Positions 25,137-35,175 of a stretch of DNA of 41,700 bases are shown one piece after another. The translations under genes were made by a program, and so were the position numbers. The DNA comes from an uncultured bacterium. Its GTDB lineage: Bacteria; Bacillota; Clostridia; Oscillospirales; CAG-272. The stretch is from contig CASFDI010000062.1 in the NCBI GenBank assembly GCA_949293405.1, positions 1 to 41,700 of the forward strand, in the 5' to 3' direction. The stretch's first letter is position 1. Each line of letters begins with the position of its first letter. The notes under the pieces were generated by a model, which was not told the origin of the DNA, did not search any database, and saw only the letters and a list, made by a program, of their open reading frames with translations.

Positions 25137-25189
25137 GCGGCGGACATGCGGTCCGCTGATCGGTCAGGCACTGCGGGTGCGGAGAAATG

Positions 25190-25224
25190 ATCCGGAGCAG
25201 GCGGTGATTCCGCCTGCTCCGGAT
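25190..25224 (+). terminator. Terminator of the MATE gene
   Basis: A 15-bp perfect stem (25190-25204 with 25210-25224), 5-base loop, followed by a T-rich tail. Confidence 0.8.
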
Positions 25225-25303
25225 ATATTGTTTTATGCACGGAAGGTTTGATCCGGAAAGACGCGTTTTGCGCATATGTCACACTTTTTGGTTATATTCC
25301 GGA

Positions 25304-25332
25304 TTGCGGATCCCGCGTTTCTGTGCTATGAT
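25304..25332 (+). promoter_or_regulatory. Promoter of the GH127 gene
   Basis: TTGCGG, 17-base spacer, TATGAT, weaker than its neighbours, as expected of a regulated catabolic gene. No clear catabolite-repression site or regulator palindrome was found. Confidence 0.5.
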
Positions 25333-25376
25333 AGAATATCATGAGAACAGCAGTTACATATATGAGGAGGAACGGT

Positions 25377-27197
25377 ATGCATAGTTCTTGGATCGGATAC
25401 GAACAGGTGACTCTGCTTGACGGATTCTGGCAAGATCGTCAGTCGATCAATGCACGGGCGACCCTGAGAGCGGTTTACAGGGAGTTTGAGGCAACCGGCA
25501 GATTCCGCGCACTGAAACGCGGCTGGAAAGAAGGAAAATTCGAGCGTCCGCATATTTTCTGGGATTCGGATGTTGCCAAGTGGATTGAAGCGGCTTCCTA
25601 CAGTCTGCGTCACCGCGCTGACAGCGAAATCGAACGGCTGTGCGATGCCCTGATTGAAGACATTCTGGCAGGTCAGCGTGCAGACGGGTACTACAATTCG
25701 TATTTTCAGAACTGTGAGCCGGATGCGGTCTTTACCCGCCGCCAGGACCATGAGCTGTACTGCGCGGGACATCTGATGGAAGCGGCTGTTGCTTATTATG
25801 AAACCACCGGCAAACGCACTTTTCTGGACGCCATGTGCCGCCTGGCGGATTATATTGAGAAGCGGTTTGTCATTGATCAGGATACTGCATTTGCCACGCC
25901 GGGACACGAAGAGATCGAGCTGGCGCTGGTCAAACTCTGGCGCTGTACCGGAGAGAAACGCTATCTGGATCTCTCAAAGCACTTTATCGACCGGAGGGGC
26001 AATCCGCCCGAGCCGTTCTTCGGCGATATGCTGCCCGCATACGCGCAGAGTCACCTGCCGGTCCGCCAACAGTTCACCGCAGAGGGACATGCGGTACGCG
26101 CGTGCTACCTGTATTCCGCTATGGCCGATCTGGCGCTCGTTTATGAGGACACCGGTCTGCTGGAGGCCTGCCGTGCGCTGTTCTCCAATATTTCCGAACG
26201 CCGCATGTATATTACCGGCGGTATCGGCAGCAGTTATCGCGGGGAAGCGTTCACCGTGGATTATGACCTGCCCAACGATACGGCATACGCGGAGACCTGC
26301 GCGGCTATTTCACTGGTGTTCTTTGCTTCCCGGATGCTGTGCCTGGAAGCGGACAGCCGGTATGCCGATGTGATCGAACGGGTGCTGTATAACGGCTTCC
26401 TCAGCGGGGTGTCCCTGGACGGTACGGCCTTCTTCTATAAGAACCCGCTTCAGATGACTCCCAGGCTGAATGAGCGCGATGTCACGGTCTCGTCCCGTGG
26501 GGATGTTCCGGAAACCACACGCCTGCGTGTTTTTGAGACCTCCTGCTGCCCGCCCAATATTGCGCGGCTGATCGCATCTCTCGGAGGATATATCTGCACG
26601 AGGACCGACGATACCCTGTTTGTACATCAGTATATTTCTGCCCGGATCGGAGAGGTGACTCTTCTGTCGGAATTTCCCGCATCGGGGCGCATCACGCTGA
26701 AAGGGACCGGATACCGTCGGGTAGCGTTGCGCATTCCCGGCTGGTGTGGCCGTTTCTCCATCCGGATGAACGGTGCGGAGATTCCCTATGTTCTGGAGCG
26801 GGGATATGCATATCTGGAATGCAACGGTAACATCGATCTTGAGGCGGAGTTTGAAATGCGGGTTCAGGCTGTGGAGAGCCATCCGCTGGTGACACAGAAT
26901 GCCGGTGCGGTTGCAGTCTGCCGCGGGCCTGTGGTGTATTGCGCGGAAGGAGCAGACCAGGCGGTCCCGCTTTCTGCACTGCGTCTGTGCGCTGCGCATC
27001 TTGATGCTACAGAGGAATATCATCCTGCTTACCGTGTATACAACCTGACGGTAAACGGCCTCGCCCGTACCAGGCAGAACGCGCTGTATGCTCCTGCAGT
27101 GGAGAATGAGACCGCGGTGCGGGTGCGGATGATCCCGTATTTCGCGTTTGCCAACAGGGGGGCGGACGATATGAAGGTATGGATGCCGAAAGCGTAA
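25377..27197 (+). CDS. Beta-L-arabinofuranosidase, glycoside hydrolase family 127
   Basis: A 606-residue enzyme releasing arabinose from beta-linked L-arabinofuranosides such as those on plant hydroxyproline-rich glycoproteins. The Zn-thiolate active site known from Bifidobacterium HypBA1 is visible: Glu306 and Cys308 (YAETCAA) and the pair Cys390-Cys391 (SCCPPN), the first of which should be the nucleophile. The (alpha/alpha)6 barrel comes first and a beta-sandwich region follows from about residue 430. There is no signal peptide, so the enzyme is cytoplasmic and acts on imported oligosaccharides. ATG 25377 has AGGAGGAA upstream; longer readings add an unlikely N-terminus. No transporter or further glycosidase adjoins it. 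Confidence 0.92.
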   Translation: MHSSWIGYEQVTLLDGFWQDRQSINARATLRAVYREFEATGRFRALKRGWKEGKFERPHIFWDSDVAKWIEAASYSLRHRADSEIERLCDALIEDILAGQRADGYYNSYFQNCEPDAVFTRRQDHELYCAGHLMEAAVAYYETTGKRTFLDAMCRLADYIEKRFVIDQDTAFATPGHEEIELALVKLWRCTGEKRYLDLSKHFIDRRGNPPEPFFGDMLPAYAQSHLPVRQQFTAEGHAVRACYLYSAMADLALVYEDTGLLEACRALFSNISERRMYITGGIGSSYRGEAFTVDYDLPNDTAYAETCAAISLVFFASRMLCLEADSRYADVIERVLYNGFLSGVSLDGTAFFYKNPLQMTPRLNERDVTVSSRGDVPETTRLRVFETSCCPPNIARLIASLGGYICTRTDDTLFVHQYISARIGEVTLLSEFPASGRITLKGTGYRRVALRIPGWCGRFSIRMNGAEIPYVLERGYAYLECNGNIDLEAEFEMRVQAVESHPLVTQNAGAVAVCRGPVVYCAEGADQAVPLSALRLCAAHLDATEEYHPAYRVYNLTVNGLARTRQNALYAPAVENETAVRVRMIPYFAFANRGADDMKVWMPKA

Positions 27198-27253
27198 GTA
27201 GGCCTGCGCATCCGGCCGGGCTACGCCTTCTCCCTCCCCCATAAGTGCAACTG

Positions 27254-27293
27254 AAAACCCGGTCCTGCCGTATTCGCGGCAGGACCGGGTTTT
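27254..27293. terminator. Bidirectional terminator between the GH127 gene and fhs
   Basis: A 17-bp perfect stem (27254-27270 with 27277-27293), with A and T ends, between converging genes. Confidence 0.9.
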
Positions 27294-27345
27294 ATCTGTG
27301 AAAACGACAGAAAAGACAGTGAATGGGGCAGGGCAGGAAAAATAA

Positions 27346-29010
27346 TCAGAACAGGCCTACAATTTTGCCGTTCACCACATCAATCTTTTCTGCTGCGGGA
27401 CGTCGGGGCAATCCGGGCATGGTCATGATTTCTCCGGTGAGCACCACCAGGAATCCCGCTCCCGCAGAAACACGCACATCCTTGACGGTCACACGGAAGC
27501 CTTCGGGGGCGCACAGCAGGGTAGGATTATCGGAAAAACTGTACTGGGTTTTTGCAATGCAGACCGGCAAATCTGAAAATCCGAGATCTGTCAGGGTACG
27601 GATTGCTTTCTGCGCACGGCTTTCCACCGTGATGTCCGCTCCCCGGTAGACGCGCTGCACCACAGCGCGGATTTTGTCTTCAATGCTGCCGCTCAGTTCG
27701 TATGCATAGGAGAAGCGGGAAGGGTGACCGCACAGTTCCATCACCGCACGCGCAAGATCTTCTCCGCCCGCGCCTCCCTTGGCCCAGACTTCGGACAGCA
27801 CCGCGTCGGCACCTGCGGAGCGGCAAGCCTCTGACACTTCATGCAGTTCGGCTTCGGTATCGGTGGGGAAGCGGTTGATGGCCACCACTGCGGGCAATCC
27901 GTACACCTGCCGGATATTGGAGACATGGCGCAGCAGGTTGGGAATACCGCGGCGCAGTGCCTCCAGGTCTTCGTTCCCGAGCTGATCTTTCGCCAGTCCG
28001 CCGTGCATTTTCAGTGCGCGTACCGTGGCGACGATTACCACCGCGTCCGGACGGAATCCGGCGGCGCGGCATTTGATATCCAGGAATTTTTCAGCGCCGA
28101 GATCCGCGCCAAACCCCGCTTCGGTCACCGCATAGTCGCCCAGTGACAGCGCCAGACGGGTGGCAAGTACCGAGTTGCACCCGTGTGCAATATTGGCAAA
28201 CGGTCCGCCGTGCACCAGTGCGGGAGTACCCTCCAGGGTCTGTACCAAGTTGGGCTTGATCGCATCGTTGAGCAGGGCAGCCATGGCTCCTTCTGCATGC
28301 AGATCCCCTGCTGTCACAGGGCGTTCGTCGTAGGTATACCCCACAATGATACGCGCCAGGCGTGCTTTGAGATCTTCGGCAGAGGTGGCCAGGCAAAGCA
28401 CCGCCATCACCTCAGACGCCACCGTGATATCGAAACTGTCCTCGCGCGGCACGCCGTTGACCCTGCCGCCCAGCCCGTCGGTTATAAAGCGCAGCTGACG
28501 GTCGTTCATATCGACACAACGGTGCCAGGTGATGCGCCTGGGATCGATACCGAGCTGGTTGCCTTGATAGATGTGATTGTCCAGCATGGCTGCCAGCAGG
28601 TTATTTGCCGCGCCGATAGCATGAAAGTCACCGGTAAAATGCAGGTTGATATCCTCCATGGGGATTACCTGTGAGTAACCGCCGCCTGCCGCACCTCCCT
28701 TGATTCCGAACACCGGGCCAAGCGAGGGCTCGCGCAGGGCGACCACGACTTTCTGCCCGAGACGCCGCAGACCGTCCGCCAGTCCGATGGTGGTGGTGGT
28801 CTTTCCCTCGCCGGCGGGCGTAGGGGTCATGGCGGTTACCAGAATCAGTTTCCCGGCACGGCGGCCGGTCTGTCCGATTACCGAAAGGGGAACTTTCGCT
28901 TTGTATTTTCCGTAGCACTCCAGCACATCCGGATCAATACCCGCTTCCTGTGCCACTTCGGTGATGGGACGCGGTGTGACGGACTGTGCAATTTCAATAT
29001 CGGTCAGCAT
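27346..29010 (-). CDS. fhs: Formate-tetrahydrofolate ligase
   Basis: A 554-residue enzyme joining formate to tetrahydrofolate with ATP, giving 10-formyl-THF for purine synthesis or, in acetogens, the methyl branch of the Wood-Ljungdahl pathway. The ATP loop is at 63-71 (PTPAGEGKT), and [18 protein letters not shown] is another family signature. The length is typical. ATG 29010 has AAAGGAG five bases away; the longer reading to 29124 runs into guaB. It is the third gene of purB-guaB-fhs, so its local role is likely formyl supply for purines. No other Wood-Ljungdahl gene is in the window. Confidence 0.96.
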   Translation of the reverse strand: MLTDIEIAQSVTPRPITEVAQEAGIDPDVLECYGKYKAKVPLSVIGQTGRRAGKLILVTAMTPTPAGEGKTTTTIGLADGLRRLGQKVVVALREPSLGPVFGIKGGAAGGGYSQVIPMEDINLHFTGDFHAIGAANNLLAAMLDNHIYQGNQLGIDPRRITWHRCVDMNDRQLRFITDGLGGRVNGVPREDSFDITVASEVMAVLCLATSAEDLKARLARIIVGYTYDERPVTAGDLHAEGAMAALLNDAIKPNLVQTLEGTPALVHGGPFANIAHGCNSVLATRLALSLGDYAVTEAGFGADLGAEKFLDIKCRAAGFRPDAVVIVATVRALKMHGGLAKDQLGNEDLEALRRGIPNLLRHVSNIRQVYGLPAVVAINRFPTDTEAELHEVSEACRSAGADAVLSEVWAKGGAGGEDLARAVMELCGHPSRFSYAYELSGSIEDKIRAVVQRVYRGADITVESRAQKAIRTLTDLGFSDLPVCIAKTQYSFSDNPTLLCAPEGFRVTVKDVRVSAGAGFLVVLTGEIMTMPGLPRRPAAEKIDVVNGKIVGLF

Positions 29011-29068
29011 GACGGCTCCTTTCTGTTTCCTGCCCTGAGATTGGATTGTCGGTGTTTGGGGTTCTCTG

Positions 29069-30574
29069 TTATTGTTTGACGACTGAGCTCTTGAGCATGA
29101 CATCGTGGTAGCCGCCTTCGACAATGGAAGTCGCGCTGACCAGGGTGATCTTGGCGTTCTTCTGCAGGTCGGGAATGGTGAGCTGACCTACATTGCACAT
29201 GGTGGATTTGACCTTGTAGAGCGATTTCGCCACATTGTCGTGCAGGCTTCCTGCATAAACCACATACGAGTCCACTCCTTCTTCAAAGGAGAGTTTCGCC
29301 TTCCCTCCAAGGTCATAACGCTGCCAGTTGCGCGCGCGGTTGGAGCCTTCACCCCAGTATTCCTTTACATAGGTGCCGTTGATATTGAGCTTGCTGGTAG
29401 GCGATTCGTCAAAACGGGCAAAATACCTGCCCAGCATCATGAAGTCCGCTCCCATCGCCAGCGCCAGCGTCATGTGGTAGTCGTGCACGATTCCGCCGTC
29501 CGAACAGATCGGCACATAGATGCCGGTTTCCCGGAAGTACTCATCGCGTGCGGCGGCGACTTCCAGAACAGCGCTTGCCTGCCCGCGTCCGATTCCTTTC
29601 TGCTCACGGGTGATGCAGATCGATCCGCCTCCGATGCCAACCTTCACGAAATCCGCACCGGCGCGTGCCAGGAACAGGAATCCGTCGCGGTCCACCACAT
29701 TGCCGGCGCCTACTTTAACCGTATCACCGTATTTCTGCCGGATAAAATCCAGCGTCCGTTTCTGCCAGATGGTGTAACCTTCTGACGAATCAATGCACAA
29801 TACATCGGCTCCTGCTTCCACCAGCGCAGGCACCCGCTGCTCATAGTCCAGGGTGTTGATACCCGCGCCCACCATATAGCGCTTGTGGGCGTCAAGCAGC
29901 TCCTGCGGGTTTTCCTTGTGGGCGGAGTAGTCCTTGCGGAATACCAGATAGAGCAGGTTGCCTTTTCCATCTACGATGGGCAGGGAATTGAGTTTATGAT
30001 CCCAGATAATATCGTTTGCCTCTTTGAGAGTAGTATTGGCCGGCGCAGTTACCAGCTTCTTAAGAGGGGTCATGAATTCTTTTACCGGCAGGTCGGTGGA
30101 CATCCGGCTGACCCGGTAATCCCGTCCGGTCACAATCCCCAGCAGTTTCCCGTTTGCACTTCCGTCTGCCGTGACCGCAATGGTATTGTGTCCGTTGCGT
30201 TCCACCAGCTCCAGTACATCGGCAAGAGTATGATCCGGAGTCAGATTGGAGTCGCTGACCACAAATCCCGCCTTATAGTTCTTCACACGGGCTACCATGG
30301 CCGCTTCGTCTTCGATGGACTGCGAACCGTAGATAAAGGACATGCCGCCCTCTTTCGCAAGCGCGATCGCCATGCGGTCATCCGAAACCGACTGCATGAT
30401 GGCCGATACCATCGGGATATTGAGGTACAGGGGGCAGTCTTCCGTGGCGGGACGGTATTTGATCAGAGGGGTGCGCAGACTCACATTCGCAGGAATGCAA
30501 TTCTCCGAGGTGTATCCCGGAATCAGCAGGTATTCGCTGAAGGTATGGGACGGTTCGTTCAGTACAATGGCCAT
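29069..30574 (-). CDS. guaB: IMP dehydrogenase (Tritrichomonas-type)
   Basis: A 501-residue enzyme oxidising IMP to XMP with NAD, the committed step to GMP. The catalytic Cys320 is in [13 protein letters not shown], and two CBS domains are inserted at about 100-220. The sequence follows the protozoan Tritrichomonas foetus enzyme (about 503 residues, Cys319), as I remember it, through long stretches such as [18 protein letters not shown] and [14 protein letters not shown], rather than the GPGSICTTR type of Bacillus. The catalytic flap keeps the Arg-Tyr pair (NWQRYDLGG). The start has AAGGAG nine bases upstream. It lies 29 bases after purB and 58 before fhs. Confidence 0.95.
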   Translation of the reverse strand: MAIVLNEPSHTFSEYLLIPGYTSENCIPANVSLRTPLIKYRPATEDCPLYLNIPMVSAIMQSVSDDRMAIALAKEGGMSFIYGSQSIEDEAAMVARVKNYKAGFVVSDSNLTPDHTLADVLELVERNGHNTIAVTADGSANGKLLGIVTGRDYRVSRMSTDLPVKEFMTPLKKLVTAPANTTLKEANDIIWDHKLNSLPIVDGKGNLLYLVFRKDYSAHKENPQELLDAHKRYMVGAGINTLDYEQRVPALVEAGADVLCIDSSEGYTIWQKRTLDFIRQKYGDTVKVGAGNVVDRDGFLFLARAGADFVKVGIGGGSICITREQKGIGRGQASAVLEVAAARDEYFRETGIYVPICSDGGIVHDYHMTLALAMGADFMMLGRYFARFDESPTSKLNINGTYVKEYWGEGSNRARNWQRYDLGGKAKLSFEEGVDSYVVYAGSLHDNVAKSLYKVKSTMCNVGQLTIPDLQKNAKITLVSATSIVEGGYHDVMLKSSVVKQ

Positions 30575-30603
30575 AATTCTATTCTCCTTCTCCGCAATCA
30601 GTA

Positions 30604-32040
30604 TCAGACTTTCAGTTCGGCATGCAGTTCTTCTCCGCCCAGCCGCCTGATGACCGGTTCCGCATAATCCCGCAGGAATTCTTCAGTCTGCTGCGAGGCG
30701 CGCCCGGTATAAAGCGAGGGGTCAAGATGAGCGGTGAGTTCCTCCCGGTTCATGGGAAAGAGCGGGTCAGCTGCAATCCGGTCAATCAGGTCGTTCGTGC
30801 CGCCTTCCAGTTTTACCCGGGCTGCCGCGGCGTGTGAATGTACCCGCAGTGCTTCATGCAGCTGCTGACGGTTGCCGCCCCGTTTGACCGATTCCATCAT
30901 GATGTTTTCGGTGGCCATAAAGGGCAGTTTTTCCATCACACGGCGATGGATCACACGGGGGTAAACCACAAGCCCCGCGGTGATATTCATGTAGATATTG
31001 AGGATCGCGTCTACTCCCAGAAATGCCTCGGCAACCGATATCCGTTTATTGGCTGAGTCGTCCAGCGTACGTTCAAACCACTGGGTGCCCGCAGTCAGTG
31101 CGGGGTTCACTGCGTCCACGATTACAGACCGGGCAAGGGCACAGATCCGCTCGGAACGCATGGGGTTGCGCTTGTAAGGCATGGCAGAGGAGCCGATCTG
31201 ATGTGTCTCAAACGGTTCTTCCATCTCTTCGAAGGACTGCAGAATCCGCAGGTCGTTGGCAAATTTATAGGCGCTCTGGGCGAATCCTGACAGGACCGAC
31301 AGGAAATTGGCATCAACTTTACGCGAATAGGTCTGTCCGGAGACCGGTACGCAACCCGGAAAGCCCATATCCTGCGCGATCATCTCTTCCATTTTGCGGA
31401 TTTTATCCTGATCGCCCCCGAACAGTTCCATGAAGGATGCCTGCGTCCCGGTTGTGCCTTTGCTCCCCAGCAGCAAAAGCTTGTCCAGCCGGTGCTCCAG
31501 TTCCTGTACATCGGTGAGCAACTCGTACATCCACAGCGTCGCACGCTTGCCTACGGTAGTCAGCTGGGCGGGTTGCAGATGGGTATAGGCGAGGCAAGGC
31601 ATATCTTTGTACTGCTGCGCAAAGGAGGACAGATTCCGCAGGACCTGTACTGCTTTCTTCAGGATGATCTGAGAGGCCTCACGCAGAATGATGACATCGG
31701 TGTTGTCCCCCACATAGCAGGAAGTGGCGCCCAGGTGAATAATGGGTTCCGCCAGCGGGCACTGCTGCCCGTATGCGTATACATGCGACATGACATCGTG
31801 CCGCACTTCCTTTTCGCGCGCCTCGGCAACTTCAAAGTTGATATCTTCGGCGTGCTCCTCCATCTGACGGATCTGCTCCTCGCTGATCGGAAGCCCCAGG
31901 GCCCGTTCCGCTTTGGCAAGGGAAATCCACAGCCGTCTCCAGGTGCGGAACTTGAATGTTTCCGAGAAAACAAACTGCATTTCATCGCTGGCATACCTGG
32001 TGGAGAAGGGGGAAATATACCGGTTTTTTGATTCGTCCAT
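30604..32040 (-). CDS. purB: Adenylosuccinate lyase
   Basis: A 478-residue member of the fumarase/aspartase superfamily. It cleaves SAICAR in IMP synthesis and adenylosuccinate on the way to AMP. Signatures: the flexible loop [15 protein letters not shown] with the catalytic Ser, [12 protein letters not shown], and [15 protein letters not shown] with the second histidine. It is of the longer form also found in clostridia and animals rather than the 430-residue Bacillus form. The start has GAGGT six bases upstream. As first gene of purB-guaB-fhs it makes IMP, which GuaB then uses. Confidence 0.95.
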   Translation of the reverse strand: MDESKNRYISPFSTRYASDEMQFVFSETFKFRTWRRLWISLAKAERALGLPISEEQIRQMEEHAEDINFEVAEAREKEVRHDVMSHVYAYGQQCPLAEPIIHLGATSCYVGDNTDVIILREASQIILKKAVQVLRNLSSFAQQYKDMPCLAYTHLQPAQLTTVGKRATLWMYELLTDVQELEHRLDKLLLLGSKGTTGTQASFMELFGGDQDKIRKMEEMIAQDMGFPGCVPVSGQTYSRKVDANFLSVLSGFAQSAYKFANDLRILQSFEEMEEPFETHQIGSSAMPYKRNPMRSERICALARSVIVDAVNPALTAGTQWFERTLDDSANKRISVAEAFLGVDAILNIYMNITAGLVVYPRVIHRRVMEKLPFMATENIMMESVKRGGNRQQLHEALRVHSHAAAARVKLEGGTNDLIDRIAADPLFPMNREELTAHLDPSLYTGRASQQTEEFLRDYAEPVIRRLGGEELHAELKV

Positions 32041-32100
32041 TTACTACCTCACATCATTGTCCCTCCGGCGTGCATTCCGCCGGCAGCAGGTTTATTTTAT

Positions 32101-32130
32101 ATTATACCACAACTGCAGGGGTGTCTGCAA
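32101..32130 (-). promoter_or_regulatory. Promoter of the purB-guaB-fhs operon
   Basis: Minus strand TTGCAG, 18-base spacer, TATAAT. The leader of about 55 bases has a CCGGCG/CGCCGG hairpin. No purine riboswitch core was seen. Confidence 0.65.
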
Positions 32131-32194
32131 GAGCGAAACCGGGTCCCTGCTGTTTTTTTCGACAGAACTGCGCTTTTTCCGCAAGAAAAAACAG

Positions 32195-32226
32195 AAAAAA
32201 CCTGCCGCACCCGATGGTGCGGCAGG
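32195..32226 (-). terminator. Terminator of the L15-domain membrane protein gene
   Basis: An 11-bp stem (32201-32211 with 32216-32226) followed on the minus strand by six T residues and more T-rich sequence: a textbook terminator 10 bases past the stop codon. Confidence 0.9.
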
Positions 32227-32236
32227 CAGGGAATCA

Positions 32237-33778
32237 TTACGCAATCAGAATCGCGCGTCCGCCGGTCAGAGTAATCATCTTACGGGCGGCGGGTGTGAAG
32301 GAAGCGGCCTCCACCATCAGCGGCTTGGTCAGGGTACCGTCGGCAACAATATCAATTGTACCGACTGTACGATCCACCAACCCCAACGCGCGCAGAATCT
32401 TGGCGTCCACATAGGAGTAGGGCAGGAACGCCTCTTCGAGCTGAGAAATGCGTACGGTTGCGCGTTCCCCCTTGTTGTTCTTGTAAACCACGGCGGTAAG
32501 CGCCTCTGCCTGTTCGTCAGACATGAGCTGATCTGCATTGTCGGCGCTGACATGAGTGCTGCCGATAAAGTTTTCGGTCTGGGGATCTGCGAAACCGATC
32601 TGTTGGGATACGACAGCGGGGACCGGCATAAATACCGGCTCACGCGCAGGTGCAGGAGCAACGGCGGGTTCTGCAGCTGCGGGCGCTTCCGCCTCCTGAG
32701 CAACCGGAACTTCGGGAGTGACCGTAGGTGCTTCGGGAGTCTGTGCAGCCGTCAGTGCGGGTTCTGCAGGCGTGCAGGCCACGGTACCTGCAGTCGCGGG
32801 CGCCTGGGTGGGTGCAGGCTGGGAAACCGGCACGGATTCGGTGTGAATAGCCGGGGCGCTTTCCACAGCGCTATCCGCAGGTGCCGACGCAGCGACTTTC
32901 CTGGCGCGGCGGGGACGGCTGAGCTTGCAGGCCAGAACCAGCAGCAGAATCAGAATGATTTCGACAATGACCAACACTCCCAGCACAATGCCGAGACCGG
33001 CGATGCCGAAGGTGGGAGTGAGGAAGGAGAAGACCGATGTCAGCAGATCATGTACGGGAGATGCCTCTTCGGCAAGCACTGTACCGAGCTTGTCGCCGTA
33101 ATGGGCGATGGTATCAGTCGAAGTACCGGCGATTTCAACATTCAGCACATAGAAGGCACCGGCCACCGCCGCCACAAGAACCGCAAAGATCAGAATCCAC
33201 AGCAGGGTGCGGAAGAAACGCAGACGGAAGATCGAGCGCAGCAGAAGCAGCACGACAATTGCCGCCACCAGAAAGATGCCCGCGCATACCGCTGCCGTCA
33301 GGATGGCGTCACCCACGGCAAAGGAGAAGACGACATCCAGGAATTTCTTTACCGGAGCAAGGGCAAAGACGGTATCCGCCGTCCCTTCGTTCTTGATGTA
33401 AAAGAATACAAACGCTGTGCAGAACAACGACAGTACAAACAGGGTACGGACAAGGTATCTGCCGAACTTGCGTTTGACAATCCCGGCAATCAGGACGATC
33501 AGTACAATAATGACCAGAACCAACAGACCGGCAACCATGGCAATCGGGATCCAGGAACTGCCCGTCTCAACCTGGGGGAACGCTCCCACCACATACTTCC
33601 AGACGAAAGAAAGGTTGTCTTGCGCAAAGATCACAATCTTATCTCCCACCGTATCAATGGGGGAAGCGGCGGCGACTGCGGGCGCAGCTGCTGCGGCGCT
33701 GACCGAAAAAACGGTCATCATCAGTAACAGGAACGCTGCCAGCGCAATCAGAGGATAACGGACGGTACGGGTTTTCAT
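32237..33778 (-). CDS. Polytopic membrane protein with C-terminal ribosomal L15-like domain
   Basis: A 513-residue protein in three parts. (1) A signal-like hydrophobic N-terminus (8-32), then membrane helices at about 77-101, 108-128, 158-180, 189-212 and 256-284. (2) A long Ala/Pro/Glu-rich tether, about 290-390. (3) A C-terminal domain in which residues about 450-513 match the end of ribosomal protein uL15 position by position: VDAKILRALGLV, then DGTLTKPLMVEAASFTPAAR, then a GG pair, against [32 protein letters not shown] and GG in the Bacillus protein. The RNA-binding N-terminal part of L15 is missing. The start has AAGGAGG six bases away. Membrane proteins with such a domain have been annotated in clostridia, but I know of no function. 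It is a single-gene transcript. Confidence 0.8.
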   Translation of the reverse strand: MKTRTVRYPLIALAAFLLLMMTVFSVSAAAAAPAVAAASPIDTVGDKIVIFAQDNLSFVWKYVVGAFPQVETGSSWIPIAMVAGLLVLVIIVLIVLIAGIVKRKFGRYLVRTLFVLSLFCTAFVFFYIKNEGTADTVFALAPVKKFLDVVFSFAVGDAILTAAVCAGIFLVAAIVVLLLLRSIFRLRFFRTLLWILIFAVLVAAVAGAFYVLNVEIAGTSTDTIAHYGDKLGTVLAEEASPVHDLLTSVFSFLTPTFGIAGLGIVLGVLVIVEIILILLLVLACKLSRPRRARKVAASAPADSAVESAPAIHTESVPVSQPAPTQAPATAGTVACTPAEPALTAAQTPEAPTVTPEVPVAQEAEAPAAAEPAVAPAPAREPVFMPVPAVVSQQIGFADPQTENFIGSTHVSADNADQLMSDEQAEALTAVVYKNNKGERATVRISQLEEAFLPYSYVDAKILRALGLVDRTVGTIDIVADGTLTKPLMVEAASFTPAARKMITLTGGRAILIA

Positions 33779-33847
33779 CAGGAGCCTCCTTCCGGCTGTA
33801 TACCATTTTTAATGAATCGTGTGTAACGGAAATGACTTGTTTATTCC

Positions 33848-33876
33848 ATTATACCATGCAGGTGGGGAAAAAGCAA
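33848..33876 (-). promoter_or_regulatory. Promoter of the L15-domain membrane protein gene
   Basis: Minus strand TTGCTT, 17-base spacer, TATAAT. Just upstream (33872-33898) an imperfect inverted repeat GCAACA...TGTTGC overlaps the -35 and could bind a regulator. Confidence 0.65.
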
Positions 33877-33944
33877 CAGGTTTTTGAAAAAGTTGTTGCA
33901 AAAAAAGCATGGAAAAGATCCCCACGGCACCTTTATTGTAATGC

Positions 33945-33959
33945 CTGACATGTCAGACA
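33945..33959. promoter_or_regulatory. TGTC-A-GACA palindrome, possible operator
   Basis: CTGACATGTCAG (33945-33956) overlaps TGTC-A-GACA (33951-33959). It resembles the ATGTC-T-GACAT at 22859-22869. It lies about 70 bases upstream of the membrane-protein promoter and downstream of the epimerase gene, so its target is unclear. Confidence 0.35.
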
Positions 33960-34019
33960 GAATATGCAAAATAAAAACAGATTTCACACTGTTTGCAGGG
34001 CATATTTGATAATAAGAAG

Positions 34020-34039
34020 CCGGCGGCAGTCGCCGCCGG
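34020..34039 (-). terminator. Terminator of the epimerase gene
   Basis: An 8-bp GC stem (34020-34027 with 34032-34039), 4-base loop, with a modest T-rich tail on the minus strand, 13 bases past the stop codon. Confidence 0.65.
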
Positions 34040-34052
34040 TTTGTCATGCGGC

Positions 34053-35021
34053 TTACGCCCAGGACATGGTTGTGGGTTTGGGATCCTTGATAATGGACTG
34101 CTTGAGGAAGGCAACTGCTTTTGCCAGTCCTTCGTCGGGGGTCATCAGGCTGTCTTCGTGCTCAATGCTCATGACCTTGTCATATCCGACCAGACGCAGA
34201 TTGGAGATCATATCGCGCCAGTAATCAAGGCCGTTGCCGTATCCCACCGAGCGGAACACCCAGCTGCGATGGATTTCGTCACCGTAGTGCTTGGTATCCA
34301 GAACGCCGAACCGGGCGGTGTTGTAGCGGTCGATCTTGGTGTCCTTGGCATGGAAATGATAAATGGCACCTTCCAGTGCGCGAATGGCCGCAACCGGGTC
34401 AATCCCCTGCCAGATCAGGTGCGAGGGATCAAAGTTCGCGCCGATGATATCGCCTACTTCCTTGCGCAGACGCAGCAGGGTTTCCGGATTGTAGACGCAG
34501 AAGCCGGGATGCATTTCGAAAGCAATTTTGGTTACGCCGTGCGCTTTTGCAAAAGCGGCGGTTTCCTTCCAGTAGGGGATCAGCACCTGGTTCCACTGGT
34601 AATCCAGGATCGCCAGAAAATCGTCCGGCCAGGGGCAGGTTACCCAGTTGGGTGTCTTGTCGGCGGGTGAGCCGCCGGGACAACCGGAAAAGGTCACCAC
34701 GGTGTCAATGCCCAGCTTCTCGGCCAGCAGTACCGCGTCGGTGAAATCGTCGTGAAACGCTTTCGCAATTTTCTTGTCGGGATGCACTGCGTTACCATGT
34801 ACCGAAAGATTCGAGATCTCCATGTTGTGACGGCGGAAGGTCGCGCGGAACTCTTCCAGCGCCGCCGGGTCGGAGAGCAATACTTTCGGGTCGCAATGTG
34901 CTTTTCCGGGGTAGCCTCCGCAGCCGATCTCCGCCGCTTCGACTCCCATTGCTTCCAGTTTGGTCAGGACCTGTTCCAGGGACAGGTTTCCGAACAGGTT
35001 GGTCAACACACCGAGTTTCAT
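34053..35021 (-). CDS. Sugar phosphate isomerase/epimerase family protein
   Basis: A 322-residue TIM barrel of the xylose isomerase-like/AP endonuclease 2 family. Metal-site residues expected of the family are visible: Glu in IAFEMHPGF, Asp and His in NFDPSHLIWQG, His in YHFHAKDTK, and the C-terminal Glu in VMSIEHEDS. Members act on free or phosphorylated sugars and inositols; the exact substrate cannot be read. ATG 35021 has AAAGGAG nine bases upstream, and the earlier in-frame extension is not family-like. It is a single-gene transcript with its own promoter and terminator. Confidence 0.88.
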   Translation of the reverse strand: MKLGVLTNLFGNLSLEQVLTKLEAMGVEAAEIGCGGYPGKAHCDPKVLLSDPAALEEFRATFRRHNMEISNLSVHGNAVHPDKKIAKAFHDDFTDAVLLAEKLGIDTVVTFSGCPGGSPADKTPNWVTCPWPDDFLAILDYQWNQVLIPYWKETAAFAKAHGVTKIAFEMHPGFCVYNPETLLRLRKEVGDIIGANFDPSHLIWQGIDPVAAIRALEGAIYHFHAKDTKIDRYNTARFGVLDTKHYGDEIHRSWVFRSVGYGNGLDYWRDMISNLRLVGYDKVMSIEHEDSLMTPDEGLAKAVAFLKQSIIKDPKPTTMSWA

Positions 35022-35058
35022 ATGTTCATACTCCTTTTCGGTTTTATGGTTTGGTTCT

Positions 35059-35087
35059 ATGATAGCAGTTTTTTCCCGGATTTGCAA
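35059..35087 (-). promoter_or_regulatory. Promoter of the epimerase gene
   Basis: Minus strand TTGCAA, 17-base spacer, TATCAT, about 38 bases before the start codon. Confidence 0.55.
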
Positions 35088-35175
35088 GGGGTTTTTACTT
35101 TTTCTTTCCTGCCGGAATAGAAAGGGCACTTTGCGGGCATGCTGTAGCGTATCTGACAGAATCCGGAGGTGCCGT

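Noticed and set aside
31913..33727. A 604-codon open frame on the plus strand opposite the L15-domain membrane protein
   Set aside because: It is rich in Gln, Arg and Gly runs typical of an antisense reading of Ala/Leu/Pro codons and crosses the purB start, two promoters and a terminator.
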